Shown here piece by piece: positions 1-7,207 of a stretch of 38,015 nucleotides of DNA (its first letter is position 1; every line of letters begins with the position of its first letter). The position numbers were made by a program, and so were the translations under genes. The notes beneath the pieces are model-generated. The model ran no database searches, had not been told where the DNA came from, and saw only the letters and a list, made by a program, of their open reading frames with translations. The stretch comes from Candidatus Paracaedibacteraceae bacterium UBA6184 (lineage in GTDB: Bacteria > Pseudomonadota > Alphaproteobacteria > UBA6184): assembly GCA_002422845.1 (NCBI GenBank), contig DITM01000004.1:1-38015 (forward strand), in the 5' to 3' direction.

Positions 1-278
1 CAAACACCACTTACACACGAAATCATTTCAATTTCATTTTCAAACCTTACCCCTCCTGCGCCGAAGGTGGGTTCAAAACACCACCCTTAATCAACCTAAC
101 GAATGCAACGTCACGTTGTCGCAAACCTCACTTGTGTTCTTATAACACGTCTCAAACCACATCAGATCTAATCCAATGTGTTTCAAAACACACTTTCCAC
201 AGATTTAGTCGTATTCTTAATAACACGTCTCACATCACATCTAACCTAATGGATGCAACGTCACGTTGCCAGGTTGCC
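1..278. repeat. Intergenic repeat cluster with GCAACG hairpins
   Basis: No gene is visible here. Two imperfect direct copies of a roughly 35-base unit (137-174 and 214-247) share TAACACGTCTCA followed by CACATC and TCTAA or CTAAC. Two short hairpins, GCAACG-TCA-CGTTGC (255-269) and a copy with one end mismatch (105-119), sit in the same context of AACCTAA then GATGCAACG. Related hairpins and core sequences occur near 19310-19380 and 32841-32920, so this is a dispersed intergenic family. No transposase or coding potential is seen. Function unknown. Confidence 0.55.
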
Positions 279-1223
279 TTAAGCTTTTACCAACTTATAC
301 TGTTTCAGCGTTTCGTAGAAATAGATTGGAACATCTGCAGTAAACACATAACCGCCAAATTCTGGGGGCAATGTTAATTGATGAGCATGCAAATGTAACT
401 GTCTGGATTCAGTTTTTGGATTGTATTTTCGATCGCCTAAAATCGGGCAACCCAAATATTCGCTGTGCACGCGCAATTGGTGGGTGCGTCCTGTATGGGG
501 AACTAGCGACAATAACGCTTTTTTCTTTGCGTTATTTTTGGCTAACACTTCATAAGACGTTTCACTCGGTTTTGCATCCGACGTTGCAGAGGCGACACGC
601 ATTTTCTCCATATCTTTATCCCAACCTTTTTCAAGCTGAGTAATCAGATTCCCCTTATGTTTTAATGGAATGCCTTCCGTCACGGCCCAATATTCTTTTT
701 GAATAATGTGATGCGAAAAGGCTTTTGTTAGCTTTTGAGCCATTAAATGCGTTTTTGCAAGCATCAATAATCCACTGGTTTCACGATCTAATCGATGAAC
801 CAGTTTCGGTGGATTTTCAGGATATAAGGCTCTCACCAATCCATCCACATGTTTTTTGATGGTTGATCCGCCTTGAACCGCTAACCCTGCAGGTTTGTTC
901 AATACCAAAAAATCATCATTCTCGAAAATGATGGTGGCTTTAAACGCCTCTAATTCCGCGGGGGATGGCGTATATGTCAGGTGCCCCTTAGGCGTTTCCG
1001 GTATACTAAGTTCGGTGAACTGACTTGCAAACGGAGGAATACGAACTTTTTGACCTAATACTAAGGTCTCGTTTCCTTTTGCACGTTTTCCATCGTAACG
1101 GACTTGTCCTGTACGCAACCATTTCTGCCATTGGCTAAACGGTACGTTAGGAAATTGTTTTTTTAACCAGCGTTGAAGTGTTTGATCTTGGTCACTTGCA
1201 CCAATAATTAATTCGCGATCCAT
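279..1223 (-). CDS. rluC: Ribosomal large subunit pseudouridine synthase, RluC/RluD family
   Basis: It converts specific uridines in 23S rRNA to pseudouridine in the cytoplasm. Residues 10-63 look like an S4 RNA-binding domain (WLRTGQVRYDGKR, then GQKVRIPP). The catalytic domain follows, with the family signature HRLDRETSGLLMLAKT and catalytic Asp146. The stretch HTGRTHQLRVH and the GDRKY segment are also typical. At 314 residues the length is normal. The ATG at 1223 opens divergently from mipZ. RluC is preferred over RluD because of the N-terminal S4 spacing, but the target uridines cannot be read from the sequence. Confidence 0.85.
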   Translation of the reverse strand: MDRELIIGASDQDQTLQRWLKKQFPNVPFSQWQKWLRTGQVRYDGKRAKGNETLVLGQKVRIPPFASQFTELSIPETPKGHLTYTPSPAELEAFKATIIFENDDFLVLNKPAGLAVQGGSTIKKHVDGLVRALYPENPPKLVHRLDRETSGLLMLAKTHLMAQKLTKAFSHHIIQKEYWAVTEGIPLKHKGNLITQLEKGWDKDMEKMRVASATSDAKPSETSYEVLAKNNAKKKALLSLVPHTGRTHQLRVHSEYLGCPILGDRKYNPKTESRQLHLHAHQLTLPPEFGGYVFTADVPIYFYETLKQYKLVKA

Positions 1224-1305
1224 GAGCTCTTTTGACTTAAAAATTTACAAGTGATCATGCCTGTGATAAAAATATTTGTAAATGAAAAAATTTGATCGGG
1301 GAATT

Positions 1306-2136
1306 ATGTCTAATATTAAGAAACCATATATTATTGTTTTTGGAAATGAAAAGGGTGGTACAGGTAAGTCTACAGCTGCGATGCATGTGATGATTTATTT
1401 GTTAAGATTAGACTTTAAAGTGGGCTGTATTGACGTGGATGCTCGACAAGGAACGTTGTCTAGATACGTTGAAAATCGTATTCGATATAACCAAGCGAAT
1501 AAAGAGCGTTTGCCGATACCTACTCACATAGCGCTGCAAAAAGCTGATTCAGATGATGTGAAGAAAAATGAACAAGACGAGCGGGATCGTTTCGCTCAAG
1601 CATTAACGGATTTATCAGATTGCGATTTTATAGTGATTGATACACCAGGAAATGACACGTATTTCTCACGCATAGCACATTCCTATGCAGATACAGTGAT
1701 CACCCCACTAAATGATAGTTTTATTGATTTAGATATGTTAGTGCGTTTAAATTCAAATGATCCCAATAATTTAAGGCCCAGCATATATTCGGAAATGATT
1801 TGGGAACAAAAAAAGAACCGATTGATGCGTGATAAGCAGCCCATCGATTGGATTGTGATGCGAAATCGCTTGACGAACTTGTACGCAAAAAACAAAGAAG
1901 AAATGCATAAAATTCTAACAGCACTTTCAAAGCGTGTGGGATATCGCTTGGTGACAGGCTTTTCTGAGCGTGTGATTTTCCGGGAACTGTTTGTGCAAGG
2001 CTTAACATTGTTAGACCTTCAAGAGGTTGGAATTCCTTTAAGCATGTCACACATTGCGGCACGCCAGGAAATTAGAGCAATCTTGAATATGTTACAATTA
2101 CCGCACTTGCAAAAAAAATTAGAAACGGCCGGATAA
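1306..2136 (+). CDS. mipZ: Division-plane positioning ATPase MipZ
   Basis: This ParA/MinD-type ATPase forms a gradient from the chromosome-bound ParB poles and keeps FtsZ at mid-cell in alphaproteobacteria. The deviant Walker A is KGGTGKST (residues 16-23 from the chosen start). The switch region IDVDARQGTLSRYVENR closely matches the MipZ-specific pattern, and Walker B is FIVIDTPGND. The ATG at 1306 is chosen because GGGGA lies just upstream; an in-frame ATG at 1282 has no ribosome site. The J-domain gene begins 9 bases after the stop, so the two are probably co-transcribed. Its presence supports an alphaproteobacterial origin. Confidence 0.9.
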   Translation: MSNIKKPYIIVFGNEKGGTGKSTAAMHVMIYLLRLDFKVGCIDVDARQGTLSRYVENRIRYNQANKERLPIPTHIALQKADSDDVKKNEQDERDRFAQALTDLSDCDFIVIDTPGNDTYFSRIAHSYADTVITPLNDSFIDLDMLVRLNSNDPNNLRPSIYSEMIWEQKKNRLMRDKQPIDWIVMRNRLTNLYAKNKEEMHKILTALSKRVGYRLVTGFSERVIFRELFVQGLTLLDLQEVGIPLSMSHIAARQEIRAILNMLQLPHLQKKLETAG

Positions 2137-2145
2137 GCAGATGAT

Positions 2146-2664
2146 ATGCTTGGATTTTTAGTCTTAATTTTTATTTATTTGTTTGTGCTGTTAACTCAAA
2201 ACACCGCAAAGCCAGCGCGATCATCTTTGGTTCGAAGTTTAATTATGGGAGCGTTTTTTGTTTTAGTACTGTCACTTTTTTCTATGGTGGCCTTTGGGTT
2301 ATTATTTCTATTCCTTTTGTTTATTCCGTTTTTATTTTTTCCGGCTATCAGAAATCGTGGACGATTTCAGGGCTCTTCGGATGAAGCGATGAAAGATTTT
2401 TTTGAACAAGTCCGCAAACAACAGCGCACACATCAGAATTATCAACATCACGAATCGTTCAAGTCTCCCTCTCAAACTGCGATGTCTGTGCAAGAGGCTG
2501 CATCCTTGCTAGGTGTCAAAGTAGATGCAACTTCGTTACACATCAAAAGCGCGTATCGTCAGCTAATGTTAAAACACCACCCCGATAAAGGGGGGTCAGC
2601 AGAGCATGCGGCCAAACTTAATATGGCGCGTGATATATTGATGGCGCGGTTTGAATCTCACTAA
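2146..2664 (+). CDS. Membrane-anchored J-domain protein (Pam18/Tim14-like)
   Basis: A short C-terminal J domain (about residues 112-170) carries the HPD motif at 145-147, which stimulates DnaK ATPase activity. The N-terminus is very hydrophobic, with one segment at residues 2-17 and a long one at 33-66, so the J domain should face the cytoplasm from the inner membrane. There is no Gly/Phe region and no zinc domain, which excludes canonical DnaJ. Alphaproteobacteria encode Pam18/Tim14-like proteins of this architecture, and similar genes occur near mipZ. It probably recruits DnaK to the membrane; the client is unknown. Confidence 0.8.
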   Translation: MLGFLVLIFIYLFVLLTQNTAKPARSSLVRSLIMGAFFVLVLSLFSMVAFGLLFLFLLFIPFLFFPAIRNRGRFQGSSDEAMKDFFEQVRKQQRTHQNYQHHESFKSPSQTAMSVQEAASLLGVKVDATSLHIKSAYRQLMLKHHPDKGGSAEHAAKLNMARDILMARFESH

Positions 2665-2695
2665 TGATTAGATCTAAATTATTTCAGTCGGTTAC

Positions 2696-2723
2696 TTGAC
2701 AAATATAAAAACATCTTTATAGA
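2696..2723 (+). promoter_or_regulatory. Sigma70-type promoter for the CE-clan protease gene
   Basis: TTGACA (2696-2701) and TATAGA (2718-2723) are separated by 16 bases and lie just after the J-domain gene. A start near 2730 would give a short leader ending in the AAGGA ribosome site at 2745-2749. The 16-base spacer recurs at 11104, 36856 and 37961. Confidence 0.55.
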
Positions 2724-2757
2724 TGCCATATTGCATTTGATCCTAAGGAAAATGAAC

Positions 2758-2835
2758 ATGCGCTCTTTAATTAAAATTCTACTCCTATCTACTGCAGGCT
2801 TAGTTACTGAAGAAACCTTTGCGTACTGTATCTGA
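2758..2835 (+). other. Out-of-frame signal peptide belonging to the next gene
   Basis: A ribosome site (AAGGA, 2745-2749) precedes an ATG at 2758, with another ATG at 2752. This frame encodes MRSLIKILLLSTAGLVTEE followed by TFA, a good Sec signal peptide ending in a plausible cleavage site. It then meets TGA at 2833-2835. The protease frame starts one base later (TTG at 2819, and it is closed upstream by TAG at 2801). One surplus base near 2818-2825 would explain it: removing one T from GCGTACT joins TFA directly to TVSEVTEP. This is either a recent inactivating frameshift or a base-call error. Confidence 0.6.
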
Positions 2836-4093
2836 GGTAACTGAACCAACCCTCACGAATGCTTCTAGTTCTATATCCATTGTTGATACTGCAAGGAAAG
2901 CGGGTAGCTATGAGCAATCTGGAAACCTCCAAGCTGCAGCTACCGAATATGCAGACTATGCAACGCGTCCGGATGCACTATGGCATGACGTATTATTTGC
3001 TACACAAATGATTGAGCGATTGGGAGTGTTTAATAAGGCTATTGAGGTGTTTGAATGGTCACAAACTCATCCAAAGACAGGCTGCTTTACAGATCTAGCA
3101 GCCTCTGAAATTGTTAGATTAAGCAAGGCTTCTGAAGTAAGAACTACGCCTGCAGCGGCGATCCCATCACCGGCAGCTACAGGATCTGAAGCAATGGGTA
3201 CTCCAGCAGCAGTACCTGCAGCGAATAAAATACGGTATGAAACAATGTATGCAGACTTACAAAAAACATGGAAAGCAGTCGCAGAAGCTAATCTGAAAGA
3301 ATTTTTCTTTAACCAAGGAGTGGAAAAATCAGAGTTAACTTCTACGGCTATTCTTGAGCTGATGTATGGATTTCTAATAGAACACCCTGAAGTCCATATT
3401 CCTGATTTAGAAAATTTTGGGCTGTTTACGATCGCTAATTATAATACGACTACGCAAGCAGTTACGATTCCTCAACTATCACAACTGAAAAACAAGGTAT
3501 TGAATCAAGCGCTGGCAGCATTTGAAACAGGAAAAAAATTATATGCCACGATCGTACAGGTCGGTGGTGCAGGCAGTGGGCACTATACATTGGTAGTAAT
3601 TGAACGTGATGGCAAGGTTCATATGATTAATACAATGGGCATTATCGCAGAAGGATTAGCGGGTGATGATCCATACGTACATATTATGCCTGAATTGGTA
3701 AAGGCATTAAATACACATAAAGGAACTGCTCCAATTGTCTTTACAGCGGCCAGCAATGTTCGAACTGGGATTCAGGATGCAGATGCGGGTTCAAATAGTT
3801 GCGGAATATATTCATTTGTATATTGGGCAGAGTTAATGATGACACAAGACATCAATGCCTATAAACGTGTAACAGCCGCAGCTGCAGAAGGGTATTTAAG
3901 TGATTACGAAGGTATCCTAAAAGCTGCAATTCATACAAAAGCAATGGATGCTATCGTTCAAGTTGATGATCTCAGCAAAGCAAATGAATTTGGGATTCGA
4001 TATTTCAAAAACCCAAATGCAGAGGTGCAAACTAGGTTTGAATTAGATGTCCGAGATCGTTTGCAACTGAAATTAACATTACTTGCACCGTAG
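2819..4093 (+). CDS. Clan CE (Ulp1/adenain-like) cysteine protease, probable effector
   Basis: The C-terminal half shows the order of active-site motifs of Ulp1-type proteases, which cut SUMO, NEDD8 or ubiquitin conjugates. These are GHYTLVVI with His255 (numbered from the TTG at 2819), MINTMG with Asn271 where Ulp1 has Asp, Gln319, and NSCGIYSFVYW with Cys328. The His-Asn-Cys order is known from the African swine fever virus SUMO-1-like protease. Residues 25-105 look helical and TPR-like, followed by an Ala/Pro linker (110-135). The reading frame has no credible start of its own: the true start and signal peptide lie upstream in another frame, so the gene may be freshly broken or the sequence may hold an indel. 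A YopJ-type acetyltransferase of the same fold is the main alternative. Confidence 0.65.
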   Translation: MRTVSEVTEPTLTNASSSISIVDTARKAGSYEQSGNLQAAATEYADYATRPDALWHDVLFATQMIERLGVFNKAIEVFEWSQTHPKTGCFTDLAASEIVRLSKASEVRTTPAAAIPSPAATGSEAMGTPAAVPAANKIRYETMYADLQKTWKAVAEANLKEFFFNQGVEKSELTSTAILELMYGFLIEHPEVHIPDLENFGLFTIANYNTTTQAVTIPQLSQLKNKVLNQALAAFETGKKLYATIVQVGGAGSGHYTLVVIERDGKVHMINTMGIIAEGLAGDDPYVHIMPELVKALNTHKGTAPIVFTAASNVRTGIQDADAGSNSCGIYSFVYWAELMMTQDINAYKRVTAAAAEGYLSDYEGILKAAIHTKAMDAIVQVDDLSKANEFGIRYFKNPNAEVQTRFELDVRDRLQLKLTLLAP

Positions 4094-4172
4094 TTTCGTT
4101 ATAACCGTGAATCACATCTTGCTCTTTTAAGCAGTTTATTATAGGGTGTGATTCACAGTACTAAGGGGTATC

Positions 4173-5501
4173 ATGCAACAGTCAGCACATCTACAATCCG
4201 TCGTGGACGTTATTAATGAATGGAAAACAACACGCCATAAACCATTTGATCATATTCTGAACCAATATTTCAGGGATCGTCGGTTTATTGGATCCAAAGA
4301 TCGCCAACAAATATCATGGCTATGTTATGAAGTCTTTCGCCATAAATTGATTTTAGAGTGGTGGGCTGAATGGGGAATGAAAAAACCCTGTATCGAAGCA
4401 GAAGAACCTTATGCAATTAAAGTGCTGGCCATTTATTTAAGTTTGGTGCGCAAAAAATCTCCAGGTGAAATTCATGCATTGTTTACGGGTGAAAAATATG
4501 GCGTTCGTCCATTAGAACGCATTGAACGTCAAATGATTGAAACGATTTGGAAACAACCAACCTATGGTAAAGATCCGTTGCATCATGATTTGATGCCTGA
4601 ACATATTCGACTGAATACTCCGAAATGGATCTATGACGTCATTATGGAAGGCGATACCGAAGGCAAAGCAATGCTATCGGCATTAAATTATCCAGCGACC
4701 ATTGATTTGCGGGTTAATACATTAAAAACTGACAGAGACTCTATCTTGATGACGTTTAACGCCCTCGGAGTGGAATCGCTTCCAACGCCATATTCTCAGT
4801 GGGGACTTCGCATTCAAAAACGCTTTAATCTAAATACCTTGGACGCCTATAAGACAGGCTTGGTTGAAATTCAAGACGAAGGGTCGCAGATTCTATGTCA
4901 GGTGACGAATCCAAAACCCAATACAACGGTGATTGATTATTGTGCAGGGGCAGGTGGTAAAAGCCTTGCAATGGCGATGATGATGAATAACAAAGGTAAA
5001 CTAATCTTATGCGATACAGCAAGTTGGCGTCTTGAAAAATCTAATGAGCGTTTGCGTAAGGCAGGTGTGTTCAACGTTCAGCAAAAAATCGTATTAGAAA
5101 CACCTGAAGGCGATGAAGCAGTTCTTGCGCTAACTGAAAAAGCCGATACCGTATTAGTCGATGCGCCCTGTTCAGGAACGGGGACGTGGCGTCGTAACCC
5201 CGATGCTAGATTCAGATTGTCTCAGAAAGAACTGGATGAGCTGATTGAAATTCAAGCAAAAATATTGAATGAATCCAGTTTCCTAGTGAAACAAGGGGGA
5301 TGTTTAGTCTATGCAACATGTTCGATTGTGTCGAGTGAAAATCAACATCAAGTAAATCGCTTTTTGGAAAGTCATGCAGATTTTAAACTTGAATCCATTG
5401 AATTTAATGGTGCAACACATGAAATGTTAAACATCAGACCGCATACATATCGTACGGATGGGTTTTTTGTTGCACGATTGCGTAGGGTGCCAGTCGCATA
5501 A
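4173..5501 (+). CDS. rsmB: 16S rRNA (cytosine-5) methyltransferase, RsmB/NOL1-NOP2-Sun family
   Basis: It transfers a methyl group from S-adenosylmethionine to carbon 5 of a cytosine in rRNA. The SAM-binding motif is VIDYCAGAGGKS (about residues 252-263). Motif IV is PCSGTGTWRRNPD with Cys333, and motif VI is YATCS with Cys383, the usual nucleophile. The N-terminal third resembles the NusB-like region of RsmB. The 442-residue length fits. AAGGGG precedes the ATG at 4173. It stands alone between two exported proteins. RsmB is the likeliest member; other Sun-family methyltransferases cannot be excluded. Confidence 0.82.
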   Translation: MQQSAHLQSVVDVINEWKTTRHKPFDHILNQYFRDRRFIGSKDRQQISWLCYEVFRHKLILEWWAEWGMKKPCIEAEEPYAIKVLAIYLSLVRKKSPGEIHALFTGEKYGVRPLERIERQMIETIWKQPTYGKDPLHHDLMPEHIRLNTPKWIYDVIMEGDTEGKAMLSALNYPATIDLRVNTLKTDRDSILMTFNALGVESLPTPYSQWGLRIQKRFNLNTLDAYKTGLVEIQDEGSQILCQVTNPKPNTTVIDYCAGAGGKSLAMAMMMNNKGKLILCDTASWRLEKSNERLRKAGVFNVQQKIVLETPEGDEAVLALTEKADTVLVDAPCSGTGTWRRNPDARFRLSQKELDELIEIQAKILNESSFLVKQGGCLVYATCSIVSSENQHQVNRFLESHADFKLESIEFNGATHEMLNIRPHTYRTDGFFVARLRRVPVA

Positions 5502-5583
5502 AAATATAGACACAGCTTAATAGTTTTTTCATACTAACCTTGTATTAGTGATTTTAATCGTCTGTAAAGCACAAGGAATAATA

Positions 5584-6648
5584 ATGAAAAAACTATGTAT
5601 GCTATTAACGTATGCTGCCTGTCTTTCGTCAAATTTTGCAGCAGCTAGTCCTGTAAATGGGTTTGATGATTGTGATAGAAAGTTTCCATTAAGGGGAGAT
5701 ACAAATGGTATTATCGCTCCTCAAAACACTCCACAGGCAGGACCTCAAGCTGAACCTTCGGCTGGACTTCAGTTTGGAGAGGCAGGTTTTCTAACGCAAT
5801 TATTCCTGCCTACTTCGGCAGACGCTTTAGTGAAAGAAAATCAGGATCCATCTGGAGAACCTCAAATCCTCACACAGGCATCTGAAGTTGTGCTTAGTCA
5901 AGATACAAAATCTGAATCTAATTTATCAGGCACTCCAGTGGAAAGAAACATGGATTCGTCTGGAGCATCTCAGGAAAATGATGATGCACCTGATCTTTTA
6001 GTAACACCTATGAATCAAGCCAACAATCCAGAATTTGAACCATCTCATTTTCCAGACTTAAAAATTTATTATTCAGAGCGTGACGGTGAAGAGGCATCTC
6101 TAAAGCGATTTACGACAGATGTATTAAAATCAGACTATGCAAGGCTTAAACCAGGTGATGTGCTTGAAGTCATTTTTGTTCCAGACGTCAGTGTGAATGA
6201 AAGCGCTGGCACTCGTAATGAGTGTACCGTTAAAAAAATATCAGCATTTGATACAGTTGCATGGTCCGCAAATATAAGAGCTTGGGTAAAGTGGTGGTTG
6301 AACCCTTGGGCGTGGTGGAATCCATCAAGATACTCCTTCGATAACACAAACGATAAAGTGGTTTGGGATAGCGTAACGTCTAAGGCAACGATACAAGTTA
6401 AAACTGTGAAAGATATACCCTATCTTACTAGTCAAATAAGGTTGTTTTTATTAAGTGATTGGAGTGCTAAGTTTGCTCCGTATATTGCTCCAATAACACA
6501 AAAAACATTAGATCATGCGGTGAGGTTACGCTTTGAAAACATTGAGAAACCAGCATTAGAAGCCGTTGGGTTCAAAGATGTAACTTTAAGTGTTAGGATA
6601 AGTCCAGTGACTCATAGGTTAGAGAGATGTATTCGCGCAACCAAATGA
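5584..6648 (+). CDS. Exported protein of unknown function
   Basis: I do not recognise the family. The ATG at 5584 follows AAGGAA and encodes a clear signal peptide (MKKLCMLLTYAACLSSNFAA then AS). An upstream in-frame ATG at 5548 would bury that leader, so I reject it. Mature residues 20-150 are low-complexity and rich in Pro, Glu, Ser and Gln, with short PQAGPQAEPSAG-type repeats, and are probably disordered. The C-terminal 200 residues look folded and include a Trp-rich stretch (WVKWWLNPWAWW). The last 60 residues slightly resemble those of the converging neighbour. Probably periplasmic or secreted. Confidence 0.6.
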   Translation: MKKLCMLLTYAACLSSNFAAASPVNGFDDCDRKFPLRGDTNGIIAPQNTPQAGPQAEPSAGLQFGEAGFLTQLFLPTSADALVKENQDPSGEPQILTQASEVVLSQDTKSESNLSGTPVERNMDSSGASQENDDAPDLLVTPMNQANNPEFEPSHFPDLKIYYSERDGEEASLKRFTTDVLKSDYARLKPGDVLEVIFVPDVSVNESAGTRNECTVKKISAFDTVAWSANIRAWVKWWLNPWAWWNPSRYSFDNTNDKVVWDSVTSKATIQVKTVKDIPYLTSQIRLFLLSDWSAKFAPYIAPITQKTLDHAVRLRFENIEKPALEAVGFKDVTLSVRISPVTHRLERCIRATK

Positions 6649-6677
6649 TATAACCAGTTTTTCGTTATTATATCATT
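6644..6677. terminator. Bidirectional hairpin between converging genes
   Basis: AATGATAT (6644-6651) pairs with ATATCATT (6670-6677) between two genes that end towards each other. The stem is AU-rich and there is no strong T run, so termination is plausible but weak. Confidence 0.4.
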
Positions 6678-7086
6678 CGTTTCCAGAAACTTGTATGCGC
6701 ATGTTTAATACTTTGACTCCAGTAATCCATTTGAATTTTATTCTTAAAATTCTATCGATGCGTTGTTGCAGCGATTGCTGTAATGTAGTGCTTTTTTCAG
6801 GGTTAAATAGATTAAGGGTTGGAAAAAGATCCGATATCAACGCATCGATAACTAGAGGTACGTCTTCTTCTTGTGGTTCTGAAGGGACAGTTGCATCTCG
6901 CTCTAATACAAGATCAAATACAAGATAAGAAACTTCCTTATTGCTAAAAAAGGAAATAATCATTTCTTTAAAAGTGAACTGACTTTTAGTTTTAAATACG
7001 TTGGGTGCTTTCAGTTCGTCGAGGGTAAGAGCATTTGCAGAAATAAAATTAATCATAAGGCTGCATATTATTATAAATCGAAGCAT
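6673..7086 (-). CDS. Exported protein with FliL-like C-terminal pattern
   Basis: A signal peptide is clear from the ATG at 7086 (MLRFIIICSLMINFISANA). The upstream in-frame ATG at 7122 would add 12 residues in front of it. The mature 118 residues follow the pattern of flagellar FliL C-termini: a beta strand (YLVFDLVLE), an acidic spacer, an amphipathic helix (VIDALISDLFPTLN), then QQRIDRILRIKFKWITGVKVLNMRIQ split over helix and strand. FliL normally has a transmembrane anchor, and no flagellar genes are nearby, so I call similarity only. The gene converges on the exported protein at 5584-6648. Confidence 0.5.
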   Translation of the reverse strand: MLRFIIICSLMINFISANALTLDELKAPNVFKTKSQFTFKEMIISFFSNKEVSYLVFDLVLERDATVPSEPQEEDVPLVIDALISDLFPTLNLFNPEKSTTLQQSLQQRIDRILRIKFKWITGVKVLNMRIQVSGNE

Positions 7087-7207
7087 TTTTACTTTTCCAA
7101 ACAACATAGTATAGAATATCATATAAAAGATGAAGATTCCCTTGACAAAAGGGGGCTATTTTTTCAATGTACTAAAAAAAGCAGTATAGTTAAACAAGGA
7201 TATAAAA

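Noticed and set aside
371..643. Plus-strand reading frames opposite rluC
   Set aside because: They are antisense to a well-conserved gene and have no own signals.
7142..7190. TTGACA with TATAGT as a thrS promoter
   Set aside because: The two boxes are 37 bases apart, too far for one promoter; TATAGT would also give almost no leader.
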